Counted from the stretch's first letter, positions 51,673 through 63,925 are shown. The stretch: 64,000 nt of DNA from Linnemannia hyalina (GCA_019671135.1 JAHRHY010000014.1:122001-186000); one strand, 5' to 3'. A program made the numbers and translations. Notes: generated by a model from the sequence alone, not told the origin.

Positions 51673-53195
51673 ATGAATCAGGTCACCAAGTTTGACGGAA
51701 CCCATGAGGATCTCATCCACGACGTTGCCTTCAATTACTACGGCAACCGCCTCGGTAAAGCCTTCATTTTTCTTTTGCTGGAGACGGAGCAAGAACGTGG
51801 AAGAATAGCAACAAGAGGAATCGCTAACACTTTTTTTTTTTTCTGTTTGCGATGGATTGTTGCTGGAATTGTAGCGACATGCTCATCGGACCAGAGGATC
51901 AAGATCTGGGACTATAACGAAGGAGAGGGTATCTGGGAGTCCAGCATTTCCTTCAAGGCAAGTGCACTTCAATCATTTAACACCTTCCAGCCTATCTGGT
52001 TCAAGGACCCACATTGGCAGTAATTCTTATTCTCAATGCCCTATTTACCATTTTTTTCACATTTTTCTAATAGGCACACTCGTGCGCAGTATTAAAGACA
52101 TCGTGGGCGCACCCAGAATACGGCCAGGTCCTGGCGTCGTGTTCCTTTGACCGCAGTGTTATTGTCTGGGAGGAAAGCTACCTCGGTAAAAACAACAATT
52201 ACTGGATACTTGGCGCGGATCTAATTTTTCTCAATTGTTAAAATGACCTGACTAACCGAATGTATTTTCTATTTTTCTTCTTTAGACGCAATGAAGAAGT
52301 GGACACCGGTTGCGACGTTGAGAGATGGCAATGGAACTGTACAGGATGTTGAATTCGCACCCAACCACTTGGGCCTTCGTCTGGTAAGTGGGAAACCCTT
52401 GACCTTTTGACGCAGTTGATTTGCGAAAGCTGAAATACACAGCAAATTAACGCCATTTTTTTTTCTTGTCTTTCCTAAAGGCGATTGTGGCAGCAGACGG
52501 ATTGGTCAAGATTTACGAGGCGATGGATGTTACAAGCTTGGCACACTGGACCATGATCGACTCATTCCCCGTCGGAGAGGGCCCTAGCAAGGATGAAGAA
52601 GGCAACCACTGCCTCTCCTGGTCAACCTCGAAATTCACCTCTCAAATGATGGTCGTCGGATGTGCAAAGGACCATGTGGCCAAGATTTTCCGTCAGGATC
52701 ATAACAACAAGTGGCAGGCCTGTGAGGTCCTTGGAGGACACGGTGGAGTGGTTCATGATGTGAGTTGGGCACCCAACATGGGCAGGAGTTATAACCTGAT
52801 TGCAACGGCTTGCAAGGATGGACATGTGAGGATATTCAAGTTGACGGATGATAGTCAGGGTGGTGCTCTGACGGGGGGTTGGTCGAGAAAGATGTTCAAT
52901 GTTACGTGCATTGCGGATTTTGCGGACCATAACGCAGAGGTGTGGAGGGTTGAGTGGAATGTAACGGGGACGATCTTGTCCTCCTCTGGCGACGACGGCA
53001 AAGTCCGTCTCTGGAAAGGTATGTCTTTACTTGTTTGTTGTTTTGTTGGTTTGATTGTCATTATTCTGTTCGATTGCTCAATGCTAATCAATATGGTTTC
53101 ATTCATTTGTGATGATGTTAGCAACGTACACGGGAGACTGGAAGTGCATGAGTGTTGTCTCTGCAGAGGAAGGGCCCAGCGGCTTCCAGCGATAG
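51673..53195 (+). CDS. SEH1: SEH1, WD40 nucleoporin and GATOR2/SEACAT subunit
   Basis: Six exons (51673-51754, 51875-51957, 52074-52185, 52286-52383, 52481-53018, 53122-53195) give 328 residues. Seh1 is a beta-propeller shared by the Nup84/Y nuclear pore complex and the SEA/GATOR2 complex that regulates TORC1. WD repeats are plain: [20 protein letters not shown] then [69 protein letters not shown] and [20 protein letters not shown], the last ending KVRLWK. It ends EEGPSGFQR, as Seh1 proteins do near the C-terminus. The second intron (51958-52073) begins GCAAGT, so it is a GC-AG intron; no GT site keeps the frame and the conserved FKAHSCAV sequence. The ATG has an A at -3. Confidence 0.95.
51958..52073 (+). 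other. GC-AG intron in SEH1
   Basis: The donor is AAG|GCAAGT and the acceptor TAATAG. Apart from the C at +2 the donor is a perfect match to the consensus, which is the usual pattern for functional GC donors. Joining here restores [19 protein letters not shown], a conserved WD segment. Confidence 0.8.
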
Positions 53196-53840
53196 AGTTG
53201 TTGGTGTAAAAGGAGAGTGGCGCCTGTTTATAGATAGAATGGGGAGCACTAGAGTTGTGGAGTGCGGTTGAAACAATGAACAATGAACGAGTGAAAACGA
53301 TTAGACAAAGACGTGAAGAATATGCTTCCTGTCCCTTCCGAAGGCATGTCTACAGATATATCCTGGCTCACGCTTCTCTATGTGCCAGTGTCGATTGATC
53401 TCTGTTTGTTGGGTCCATGTCCTTCACCTATATCCATACAAACTGAATAAGGTTGCTCCACACGGGCGATGGAAATTAAAAAAGAGTCTTGAGTCCTGAG
53501 TGCGAGTGTGTGTGCGAGTATGTGTGTGTGAGTAAAGAGAAAAAAAGCCGTCCTCCCTTGACCCATTCCACCGAGTCGCCTTTAAAAAAAAATCGCTTCC
53601 GGGCTCCGACAAAAAAAGGGGAGCATCTTCTCTTTTGCATGGGCCTAGCACGGTACTCTTCAACTTTCACTTTTTATTCGTTCGATCCACACGCTCTCTT
53701 CTTTTTCTTGCTTCTTTCCCCTCCCTCTTCCTTCTCTTCTTCTTTCCTTACTTCTCTCTCTTTCTCTCTCTCTCTCATCTCCACTCTTCTCCTTCACCCT
53801 CCCCACTCTCCTCCCTCCACCCCGACACTTATAAACAAAC
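53196..53840. other. Intergenic: SEH1 3' flank and T-protein leader
   Basis: No gene is seen. The right part (53690-53820) is C/T-rich with a short (TC)n run at about 53754-53776, typical of leaders in this window. Confidence 0.6.
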
Positions 53841-55731
53841 ATGCTGTCCGCACTCAAGTTCGCAAAGGCCCTCCCCGCCTCAACCTTTGCCCGCTCTACC
53901 GCTCAGCGCGCCTACTCTGCCGCCGCCACCGGCGAGGTAACCCTTCCTATTCTTTCTTCTGGGGGTTTTTTTTTGTTCTTCTGGCGAAGGAGTACACGGG
54001 AAAGAGAGAAAAGGAAAACTGATTGGTGAATGCAGAACTGACAGGAGTGAGGAATGAATGTGTTTATGGCGGTTGGTGCCATGGGAAAAGCCTAAAACCC
54101 CGGCCTTCAGGAACGGAGTCCAAGAAGTGACCAGTCCACTTTCTTTGTGAGAAAAAAAATATCAGCGTCCATGGACTCTTAACGAACGCTCAACGAACAA
54201 CAACACTCTTACTAGAATGCTAACCAACCCCAATGCTCTCTCTTTCTCTCTCTTTCTCTCTCTTGTAACATTTCACATGTGCAAATAAATAGGCTTTGAA
54301 GAAGACCGTCCTCCACGATTACCACGTCGAGAACGGCGGAAAGATGGTTCCCTTTGCAGGATGGTCGATGCCCGTCCAGTACTCGAACCTCGGTGTCGGT
54401 GCCTCCCACAACTGGACCCGTAGCAACGCCTCTGTCTTTGATGTCTCCCACATGTTGGCCACCAGGTACGTTTTTTTCTCTCGATAATGGGTTTGATTTG
54501 TGGATGATGGAGAGGCGCGGGTGATTTTTGTAACGATTCCTCCGTATTCTCAGCAGATCAATTGAAAAAGAAGGAGGAAAGAAACGTTCCAGCGGGAAAG
54601 AAAAGGTATCAACTGTCCTAACAAATCCCTTTCTCTCCCATCTTCTTCCTTCTCTCCCTCTGCTCATCCCAACCGCCTCACAGAATCACCGGAAAGGACC
54701 GTGTCAAGTTCTACGAATCCATCACGGTCGCCGACATTGAGAACCTCCCCGTTGGCAGCTCAACCCTCTCGGTCTTCACCAACGAGAACGGCGGCATTAT
54801 CGACGACACCATCATCTGCAAACACCAGGACTCGCTCTACGTCGTCTCGAACGCCGGCTGTGCCGATAAGGATCTGGCCCATATCCGTCCTCTCCTCAAG
54901 GCCTTTCAGAACAAGGGTGGCGATGTTGATCTGAAGATCATTGAGGACCACCAGCTCATTGCTATTCAGGGCCCCAAGGCTGCTGCTGTTATTGAGGAGC
55001 TTGTTGGAAAGAGCTTGCAGGATTTCCGTTTCATGGATGGTCGGTTCATGACTATCAAGGGCATTGAGTGCCATGTCGCTCGTTCCGGATACACCGGCGA
55101 GGACGGTTTCGAGGTACTTTTTTGAAGATTTCTTTGTCAGTGCGTTGCATGGAAGTGAATCGACATGACAACAGAGTAGCAACACTAACTTTCTCTCCCC
55201 CAATGTTACCCTCGATGATAGATCTCGGTCCCCAACTCGGATGCAGTCGAGTTCACAAAGTTGTTGATCGCCGACCCCCGCGTGGAGCTCGCAGGATTGG
55301 GCGCCCGCGACAGTTTGCGCTTGGAGGCCGGTCTGTGCCTGTACGGCAACGACCTCGACGAGACCACAACCCCCATCGAGGCCGGTCTCACCTGGACCAT
55401 TGGCAAGCGCCGCCGTGCCGAGGGTGGATTCCTCGGTGCCGAGAAGATTCAGGACCAGCTCAAGAACGGTGTCACCCGTCGTCGTATTGGTTTGGTCGTC
55501 CAGGGTGCCCCCGCTCGTGAGGGTGCTCCTATTTACGCCAACGGCGAGCTTGTTGGAAAGGTGACTTCTGGATGCCCCTCGCCCTCGACCAAGAAGAACG
55601 TTGCGATGGGTTATGTCAAGAATGGTGTCCACAAGTCGGGCACTGAGTTGGAGGTTGAGGTCCGTGGCCGTAAGCAGAAGGCTGTTGTTACCAAGATGCC
55701 CTTTGTCCCTGCCGGTTACCACAAGGTCTAA
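53841..55731 (+). CDS. GCV1: Glycine cleavage system T-protein (aminomethyltransferase), mitochondrial
   Basis: Four exons (53841-53936, 54293-54465, 54684-55113, 55222-55731) give 402 residues. The T-protein transfers the one-carbon unit from the aminomethyl H-protein to tetrahydrofolate and releases ammonia, in the mitochondrial matrix. Exon 1 codes exactly a mitochondrial presequence ([20 protein letters not shown] and on to GE), Arg/Ala/Ser-rich. The mature part begins [20 protein letters not shown]. Family blocks are [105 protein letters not shown] and [20 protein letters not shown]. The length is normal. The first intron is long (356 nt). The ATG has an A at -3. It converges with the Kar5-like gene. 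Confidence 0.97.
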
Positions 55732-56012
55732 AGCGGTCTTTTTTGACCCCCCCTCCTTCTCGTGCTTACTTTTAACGACACCATTTTTCTTAACACTTTT
55801 CATTACTTTTCGTTCCAACATAAAAATATCATCCATGTACATTCAACATCCCATTTTCACGTTTTTGCCATAGAAAACCTCTCAATAATATTTTCTTCTT
55901 CAACAGAACAAACCCAAAACCTCCCAAAAACCAATAGTTGTATGCTAAATAAGCGATCTGAAATTAATCGCGATATGAGGAAGAAAAGGGCGCGAAGACG
56001 CGACAGAGGAAA

Positions 56013-59000
56013 TCAAACTCCTTGATAGATGTCACCTCTGGTGGAGGAAGAGCTGACGTAGGTCCCGAGGCCCAGGTCCCAAGACGCGGCGACCCTCTCC
56101 CACATATCCATGTCCATGTCCACCGAAGCCTTGGTCAGAGGTTTGTGGTTGACGCTCAGGGAACGGTACTGATACTGTCCCTTGGGCTTCACGGTGGAAG
56201 GTGCTGGCGTCGATGGTGAGGTAGGGTTGTTATACCGCGCGGTGGCTCGCTGCTCGAAGATGTCATCGTTATATTGCTGCTGGAAATGCTCTTCCATCTC
56301 GATGTCTTCGCCCTCTTCCTCTGCACTGTCCGTATCCAGGTAGCTCTCCGCATAATCATCCTCATCCACATCATCTTCATACTCATCGCCAACACCATAC
56401 TCGTACGCCTTCTCCTGCTCCTGCTCCACAGCATCGTCCCTCTGAGCCTTTCTTAAGACTCTGCAACGATCCAAGAGATAAGTACAAAACTGCCACAACA
56501 GAAACTGGTGGCGATCATTATAGTAATGACGCCATGATCGGATCCAATACAGACCCCAGTGGAAACAGACGATCCCCATAAAGAGGTGGATGAAGGAGAC
56601 TGTTGGGAGCCTCCACCTTTCACAGATGATCGTTATCACCACTGACGCGACCATCGGGATCACTATCGGAGTGTAGAGGTATAAAGGGGGGTGTCGTTAA
56701 TGAGGTGTTCGGACGGTACCTGAAAAATACGAAAGCTGTTGTTGGTGACATATGGACTTGCGCGCTGTTCGGAGACCGTGGATCAGGGTCAAAACTGTTA
56801 TGACCGCAAAAAACAACAGCATAAATTCTGACCCCATCCGCGAGACCATCAGCCCTCCTCCTCCTCCTCCTCCTCCTCGAACACCCCCTCCTTCGATCAA
56901 GACAGACTGGCTCTCAAGAACTCTCCTAACAACACCCCAAGTGCCCAAAAGTGGTCTAACCCTTCCCAAAGCATCCTCCTGGTTCCTCCAAAACTCCTCC
57001 AAATCCCGACTCAATCTTTCGACATTCTCCGTTGACTCCCTCGCCATCTGCCCAATCTCATCCACAGTTTCCCTCATTGCCTCCGCAACATCGGTCCGGA
57101 ACCCGGTCATGGTAGTCTCAGTATCGTCTTTGATGGTGTCGAGGATTGAAGACCAGGCAGTGTGGGTTTGGGACGAGAGAGTGTGGAGGGATTGGAGGGT
57201 TGAGTGGAGGAGCTGTTGGGTGGAGATGTCGATTTTTTGGGTCCCGGTGATGTGGAGGTCTAGGAGGTGTGTTGTTGATTCGTGAGAGAGGTGTGTGAGG
57301 TTTTGAAGGTGGACTTCGAGGACGCCGGCTTGCTGGGTGATTGAGTCGATTGCTTCGTTTGAGTGTGCGATCTTGGCCTGCGAGTAGAGGGAGGAGAGAA
57401 GGAGGGGGGATGTGGTTGTTAGAAAAGGTTGGGTATAGTTGGGGGGTTTTTTGGTACTTTTGCGAGTGGAGGCAAAGGGGGTGGTGTTGGCTGTTGTTGA
57501 ACTTACGATGGTGTCTTGATTCAGGCGGTCGATTTCTTGTACGCGAGATAGTCCGCGTTCCAATGAATCGTCCCAATGGCGCATCGACTGGGATATTGAC
57601 GCCAGTGTCTGTACCATATAGCGTGCAATAATAAAGAAAAAATTAGAACGATGAAAACCAATGCGTCCATTTCGTTTGTAGTAACTAGATCAACGGGAAT
57701 GACAGTGAAACATAGGGTTACCGAGTGAACGATGTTTTGGTACTCTGCCAGGATCCTGGCGTTGGATTCTTGGGTCGTCGTGAGAGCTTCGCTCTGTTGA
57801 AGCGCTCCTCGTTCGAGGGACTGGGTCAATTTCGAGACTTCCTCTGTCACCGACCGCAACGCGTCCTTCAATGCACCCGCAGAGTTCTTTAAAAAAAAAG
57901 GTTGAAGGTATCACAGAACACTGGTTAGATAATTTCTTGGCTAAGACGGTACAGTATCCAGAGCAAGGAAGGGCGTGAGGCGATTACCAGCATGGAGTTG
58001 ACTTCGGCGGCGATCGTGGAATGGAGGTCCGAGAGTTGTTTGAGGTGCTCAGTCCCGAGTCGATTAATCTCTTTCAGAACTCTCTGCTGTTCATTTAGGA
58101 GCCTGATCTGGTCCGAGTGTGTCCTGCTCAAGTTCCTCTGTAGGCTCCTCAGCTCACCTGCATTGATTTGTCAAAACTGAACGATTAGATGTGTTGCATT
58201 GGTGGTGGTATGAGCGTCATATCTCAATGTTAACAAGTAAAGTCATGTGTCTCACCATGCTCGAGTGAGTGCCGGGCTGCAAGGCACATCACCTTGACTT
58301 CTCGAAAGTAACCCGAGTATGAAGTCCACAGCTGAGGCACACGACCCAGCGATCTAAAAAAAAGGGGGTGACAGAACAATGTCCGCACGTTAGTTTCGAA
58401 GCTAACAAACAAAAAACGTGTGGTCCCAAATTACGGTCGAGTATGCAGGGGTCCTGACACTTACTGAACACAGCGCGAGATGTCATTAGTGGTTGGCTGT
58501 TTGTTTGGGTCACTCTCTGCAGAGGCGAGGGAGTGACATTCCTGCGGGATGGGCATATTTGCCGTTGCAATCTCACATGCCGTCAACCGAATCGCATCTA
58601 ATTCATGGGATATGCATACACAGAAAAGAATCGCGTTAGAAAGAAAATAAGGCATGGGCGTACCACCAACTTTGTGCAAACCAGTCTCTTAGAGGTTACT
58701 TTACAGCGCGTTTTCTCGTCTTCATCGATATCGATGCTCTTGCAGCCCTGTCGCAGTGCCCGTGCTGCATCCTTGAAGCAGTCCGGCTTGGAGTCGTATG
58801 CCTTCAGCGCATCTGCTCATACATAAACGCAGAGGGTGTCAGTCATATCCCTTACTCCTTTTGTTGCAGCATCGTAACTCTGCCAAACAAAACAAGTGCT
58901 GGTAAGGGTACCTGTTGCGTGCTGGAGGGTGTTCATCTCCTCGAGAGAAACGATATCGTCCCTAGCAAACGAGTCTTGTTGTAAGTATTCGTTAACCCCA

Positions 59001-59227
59001 TCGTCCCATCCTTTGCCCGTTGATCGGAGGATTCCTTTATGCCTGCATATACTTTTCTGTTTAGTACCATACGAGGTTTGATCATTGCTGTCGCGAACAT
59101 CAGGCTTGGCGTGCTGTTGCTGCGGTCGTTGTTGTGACCAAAAGGCGTGTGAGAGTGAGGACAGGGTTGCAAGTAGGAGTAGTGTTGCGAGCAAACACAC
59201 GATGCGGTGAAATGGAGGCGTCTGCAT
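56013..59227 (-). CDS. KAR5: Kar5/Tht1-like nuclear membrane fusion protein
   Basis: Nine exons (59227-58912, 58812-58705, 58597-58465, 58353-58256, 58157-57988, 57886-57722, 57608-57507, 57377-56720, 56662-56013) close in frame to give 799 residues. Kar5/Tht1/GEX1/Brambleberry proteins sit in the nuclear envelope and drive nuclear fusion after mating. A signal peptide (1-30, hydrophobic, ending SHAFW) is followed by the Cys-rich luminal domain: C117, C129, C149, C162, C184 and C209, with CVQSLGRVPQLWTSYSGYFR at 184-203, which is the family hallmark. Long coiled-coil helices follow (about 219-540). Hydrophobic segments lie at about 549-567, 584-600 and 606-623, then an Asp/Glu-rich tail. A Gly run (8) precedes the first membrane segment. 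The ATG has an A at -3. It is head-to-head with the BTB gene (266 bp). Confidence 0.88.
56857..56878. repeat. (CTC)n repeat coding poly-Gly in the Kar5-like gene
   Basis: A short CTC run on the plus strand encodes GAG-shifted Gly codons (GGA/GGAGG frame) on the minus strand, giving eight Gly just before the first membrane segment of the Kar5-like protein. Length variation would stay in frame in steps of three. Confidence 0.75.
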
Positions 59228-59493
59228 CCTGTGTTCTTTGCGTTTGTTTTCGATGGTGGTTAAGAAAGGAAGAAGGAAAGGAAGAGAATTAAACTCGCGT
59301 GAACAAAAAGGGTCATGAGAAAACAATGTCGATTTTTGCTATTTTATTCGTCTTCACCTTCGCATCACCTCTCCTCTTTCTCCCACTCCACTCCACTTCC
59401 TCTTCACTCAACTCAGGGTAGACCTCACACAACCATACACTCCTCCTCTCTCTTCAAAGCCAACTCACTCTGCACACACACACACAACCAACG

Positions 59494-59853
59494 ATGGCCT
59501 CGGATATCTGCTTCCTTCACTTTCGCATCCACGACTCTACCCTTTCATCCACCTCAACCGCCTCAGCAACCTCCTTCTCAGCTAGCAACAATGAAAACAT
59601 CGACTCCTCAGCTCGACAGAGTTCAAACGATGCCAAAGCAGGAGGTCTGCAAGAATGGCTTTGTCAGCTCTCGATCGTTGACGACAAAACGACCATCCGT
59701 GGCCTGCTTGGCCCCCTTGTTGACCCTGAGCGCAAGAAGGCTGCCGTCTTGGCCTCTTGCTGCACATTCCAGGTCGCTACTGTGCCCCGGACCACTCCTG
59801 TAGGTGCTAATATTACGCAGGAACAGCAAGCACATGGTCCTGCAAGCAACAAG

Positions 59854-59894
<41 letters not shown>

Positions 59895-61030
59895 CGCACG
59901 GGTGCTGTATGCCAAGACCATCCAGAGTGAGGATCTCTTTGGCCAGGGAGTCGAATGTATGTGTCCGCGATGATTTCATATGACTTGGGTGTGTGAAACC
60001 ATCAGCATTGATCATGGCGATTAAACTCACTCTCTCACTCTTATGGTTTAACCAATACAAAGTACTTACTAACACCCATGCATACTCCCTACTGTGTGTA
60101 TCTCCTCCAGTCTACGTAGACAGACAGGATGTGCTGGTGGATCGCCACTACTACGAGTTCACTCTCATCCTGTCATCGCTGCTCATCAAACTACTCGGCC
60201 CTCCCGACGGACCCCAGGACACTCACACCCTCGCCCTCTCTGAATCAGACCCCGTCGCCCGCAACGTCGACCCCCTCGTCGAAATGATGACCCAGTTCCA
60301 CCAACACAGCCCCACCGCAGATGTCGAATGCCGCTTCATCGACCGCAATGGTCACGTCCGGCTCTATGTCCGCGCCCATCAGGCAATCCTCTCCATCTAC
60401 CCAACCTTCTCCGAAAAGATGGCCCAGGCACAGTCAAACCCCTACTTGCGATCCAAGAACACGGTCGTCGTCCTCCAGATGCCTGTCGAGGACTGTGCTG
60501 CTTTTCAGAGAATGCTCGAGTTTATCTATTCAGGAAAACTGCCGATGGAGGCTTTCAACCCGAGGGATAACGAGCAGTGGAAGAAGGCGTTTGATCTTGC
60601 CAAGGAGTTCGGACTCGACAGGAGCCTCAACTCTATGCCTTGGATGGATTGGCATCTTCAAGAACTAAAGCAAGTCTTGACAGAGGAGAATGTGTTGGAG
60701 ATTTACTTTGCTTGGGGGTATGCGCACGAGGATGTGATGAGACTATGTGTTGACCATGTGGCTGAACGACAGCATGTTCAATACCAAGGAAAGGAGTTCA
60801 ACTCGGCGGTTCTGGATATGATCAAGGGTCGGTTCATGGGCAAGCCGGGATGTCGAGAGTTTCAGGATGCGTTTGTCACCAGAGGCTGGGGTTTATACGC
60901 GAACCAGCAGCAACAGCAGATGAATCAAAGAGATCATGCGATGAGCTCTCCTCCTATCCGCCCTCGACAGCAACCGATGATGCATCAGCATCAGCAACAG
61001 CGCCAACGCCAACGGCAAGGTCGATTTTGA
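59494..61030 (+). CDS. MATH-like and BTB/POZ domain protein
   Basis: Two exons (59494-59956, 60111-61030) give 460 residues. The BTB fold (about 220-330) shows TADVECRFIDRNGHVRLYVR, AHQAILSIYPTFSEKM and VVVLQMPVEDCAAFQRMLEF followed by IYSGKLP, with a BACK-like helical tail (LTEENVLEIYFAWGYAHEDV). The N-terminal part (WLCQLSIVDDKTTIRGLLGP, YAKTIQSEDLFGQGVEFYVD, HYYEFTLILSSLL) has the pattern of a diverged MATH/TRAF beta-sandwich, so the protein may be a substrate adaptor for a Cul3 ubiquitin ligase; that role is inference. A run of 14 Asn (121-134) lies between strands of this part. The C-terminus is Gln/Arg/His-rich. Its start has an A at -3 and it shares a 266-bp promoter with the Kar5-like gene. 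Confidence 0.85.
59854..59895 (+). repeat. (AAC)14 coding poly-Asn
   Basis: Fourteen perfect AAC codons lie in exon 1 of the MATH/BTB-like gene. A pure codon run like this is expected to vary in length between isolates. Confidence 0.95.
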
Positions 61031-62154
61031 TCCAAAGGGTCATTTTGTCTGTGTGGTGAGTTTTACACTCGAAACAAACACAACTCCATTGCTTTTCCTT
61101 CCTTTTGTTACCGACACCCTCTCATCCTATTCACAGACCTGACACCAAAATGCTACCGCACCTACACCTCTCTTTCGCATGCTTTTCAGATTCGTTTTTG
61201 CGCCTGTTAGCAGCTGTCATCTCGTTGGGTAGCCAATGAATAAAGGACAATTCAGTTTGACCCGCCGTCTTGGACAGACTTTGGTTTCATAGCTGTTCCT
61301 GGCTATGTCAAACAAACAAAACAACGGAGGAAGGAATGTCCAAAAGAAGCGTTTGAAAAGGCTATATGGGGTAACAGAGACACGGAAAGAAAGTGATGTA
61401 AGAGGGGAGTGGGGAAGGGTAGACAAACAATGGCCAGGGGGAGGGCGACTGAGTGTGTCTGCGTCTGTTTGTTTACATGAGTTACAAGGACAAAACAACC
61501 CCGGCATCCTAAAAGGAGGGAGAGAGAGATTTAACTTCTAATTTGAATAACTGATAAAGCATGGACCACCCCAGTGATCAAAAGCAAAACAAAGGGTACG
61601 AGATAAGATCCTTGTCCCATTGCTCCTTCATCTCTTCCTTTCACCCATTTCCTGTTTCCCCTCCACATTGGCACTGTATGTTTCTCTCTGTCGCTCCATT
61701 TCCTTCCCCTTGTTACTCCCTTCCTTTACTCATTGGCAAAAAGAAAAGAAAAAAAAAGAAAAGAGAAGAGGAGAGAATACCTCTTGGAAGACAACAGAAA
61801 GAAGGAAGGGAAACTGTATTGGGGAATTGACACTGGTCGAGCAGGACCTATTGTACTCTGCGCGGGAAGAGTGTGTGCATGAAGAGGGGGCAGATGTAGA
61901 TGGTGTCTCACGCACCAATGGGAAGATCATCATTATTGTCGGATGAAGAGTGATATGTTTCAGTGATCAAGATCGGATCACAAACAACTTTCATTTAAAT
62001 GAGGCTGGGTTCACCTGTCCTCTTTCCTCACTTTTTTTTTCCATCATCAACATCTTTAACCAAACAAAACAACTCCTCCCTTCCTTCCTTCCTTCTCTCA
62101 CTCCCATCACATACACATCCACATCATACACATACTCACATACACAAACAAAAT
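61031..62154. other. Intergenic: BTB gene 3' flank and hexokinase promoter
   Basis: About 1.1 kb without a gene. Both strands have only short random frames. The hexokinase leader (62020-62150) is C/T- then CA-rich, with several CACATACA repeats just before the ATG. Confidence 0.6.
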
Positions 62155-63658
62155 ATGTCTGCATTCCAGGAAGCACTCAGTCAATTCATCCTCTCAAAGG
62201 ACCAACTCCAAAAAATCGTTGACGGCATGACCCAGGAATTCATCGAAGGCCTCTCAACCACCGACCCCAAGAACATCACCCAACAACCCTCCTTCATCAC
62301 TCGTCTCCCCACCGGCCAAGAGACCGGTCTCTACCTCGCCATCGACATGGGCGGCACTAACCTCCGTACCGCTGCTGTTCATCTTTTGGGTGACGGTAAA
62401 GTCGGTGTCACGATAGAGAAGCATGAAATTACTCAGGAGTTGAAGACCGGGACGGGCGAGGCTATGTTTGACTGGATTGCTGATTGTACTGCGTCGTTGT
62501 TGAAGACTGTTGCAGTCGATATGGGGAATGCGGATCTCCACATGGGTGTCACCTTCTCCTTTGCCCTCCAGTAAGTTTTTTCTTTTTCTTTTTCGTTTGT
62601 AACCAATTTTTTGCCTATTGGTTGTTTGTTCCTGCAGAAGAAAAAAATAATAATAACGCAGAGCCTTCCTCTTTACTCCCATTCCCTACCAACCGATTAG
62701 CCAGACGGCGGTAAACAGAGGAAAGGTCCTGGCGATGGGTAAGGGTTTCGATCTCTCAGGTGTGATGGGCAAGGACCTGAAGGATCTCCTCGAGACCGGG
62801 TTCGCCCGCAAGAACCTCCCCGTGACAGTCTCGGCCATCATCAACGACACCGTCGGCACCTTAGTCTCGCACGCCTACATCTCGCCCTCGACCAAGATCG
62901 GCGTCATCCTTGCCACAGGCACCAACGCCGCTTACATCGAGCGCGCGGCCGAGGTCTCCAAATATACCGGCCCCGCCTGTGGCCAGATGATCCTCAACAC
63001 CGAATGGGATGCCATGGGTAAAGCTTCGTACTTGCCCCAGACCAAATACGACAAGGAAATTGACGCTGTTTCCTTGGTCCCTGGGTTCCAGGAGTTTGAA
63101 AAGATGGTTTCGGGTCTGTACATGGGTGAGATCTTCCGTCTGGCGCTCGTGGATCTGATTGAGCAAAAGGCCATCTTCGAGTCTTCTCTGAACGGAAAAG
63201 TCCCCGAGTCCCTCCTCCCGACCAAGGCATTCAAGACCCTGTTCATGTCAACGATCGAGTCTGACAGTAGCGCCGACCACCAGGCAATCGACAAGGTCTT
63301 CAAGACCGCCTTTGGAATCGACGGTCTCACGTCCGAGGACCGCACCAAGATCTTTTCTCTCGTCCACGCGGTCGGCCAACACTCTGCTGCCATGACCGCT
63401 GCCGCTTGCGCCGCCCTCCTCTACAAGGCCAATGGTGGCTCTGTCCAACTTGATGCCGTCAACGAGATTACGACTATTGGAATTGATGGGTCTGTGTTTG
63501 AAAAGTACCCGCAGTTCTCGCAGAAGATGATGAAGGAGCTGACCAAGATTTTGGGAGAGGATCGTGCTTCGAGGATTCGTCTTGAGCTTGCTCGGGATGG
63601 TGGTAGTATTGGTGCTGCCCTTGTTGCTATGATCTCTCACAGCGGTGGAGCCATCTAG
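62155..63658 (+). CDS. Hexokinase
   Basis: Two exons (62155-62570, 62701-63658) give 457 residues. It phosphorylates glucose or other hexoses with ATP in the cytosol, the first step of glycolysis. Motifs are LAIDMGGTNLR (phosphate 1, about 61-71), FSFALHQTAVNRGK with MGKGF (sugar binding), INDTVGT with catalytic Asp188, LATGTNAAYIE, LNTEWDAMG, and DAVSLVPGFQEFEKMVSGLY followed by MGEIFRLAL; the C-terminal adenosine site includes DGGSIGAALVAM. Most fungal hexokinases are 480-500 residues and have Pro in the FSFP motif; this one has Ala and is slightly short. Whether it is a hexokinase, a glucokinase or a divergent paralogue cannot be told by eye. The start has an A at -3 and other upstream in-frame codons are leader-like (pyrimidine-rich). 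Confidence 0.93.
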
Positions 63659-63925
63659 GTGTATTCTTTTTAGCCTCCCTTTCCCTTGATTCAAACTTGT
63701 ACATTACCATATCCCAAATAAATAGTATGCAACATATCTTTTATGTAGGTCTGCTAACAAGCAAATCGATGTCACGAAGGGAGGTGAGGATATGAGGAAA
63801 AAAAAGTCGAGGTCGAGGAGCACAATCGTCCCCTCCCTGTTCGCATAGATCCACAAAGGAAAAAAGGCAAACCAGGGGTCATGTCCAATTGACCGTGGCC
63901 AATACGAAAAATCAAACCATACAAC

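Noticed and set aside
54760..55842. 360-codon open frame on the minus strand
   Set aside because: Antisense to the T-protein gene and crossing its intron; no domain and a composition typical of antisense frames.
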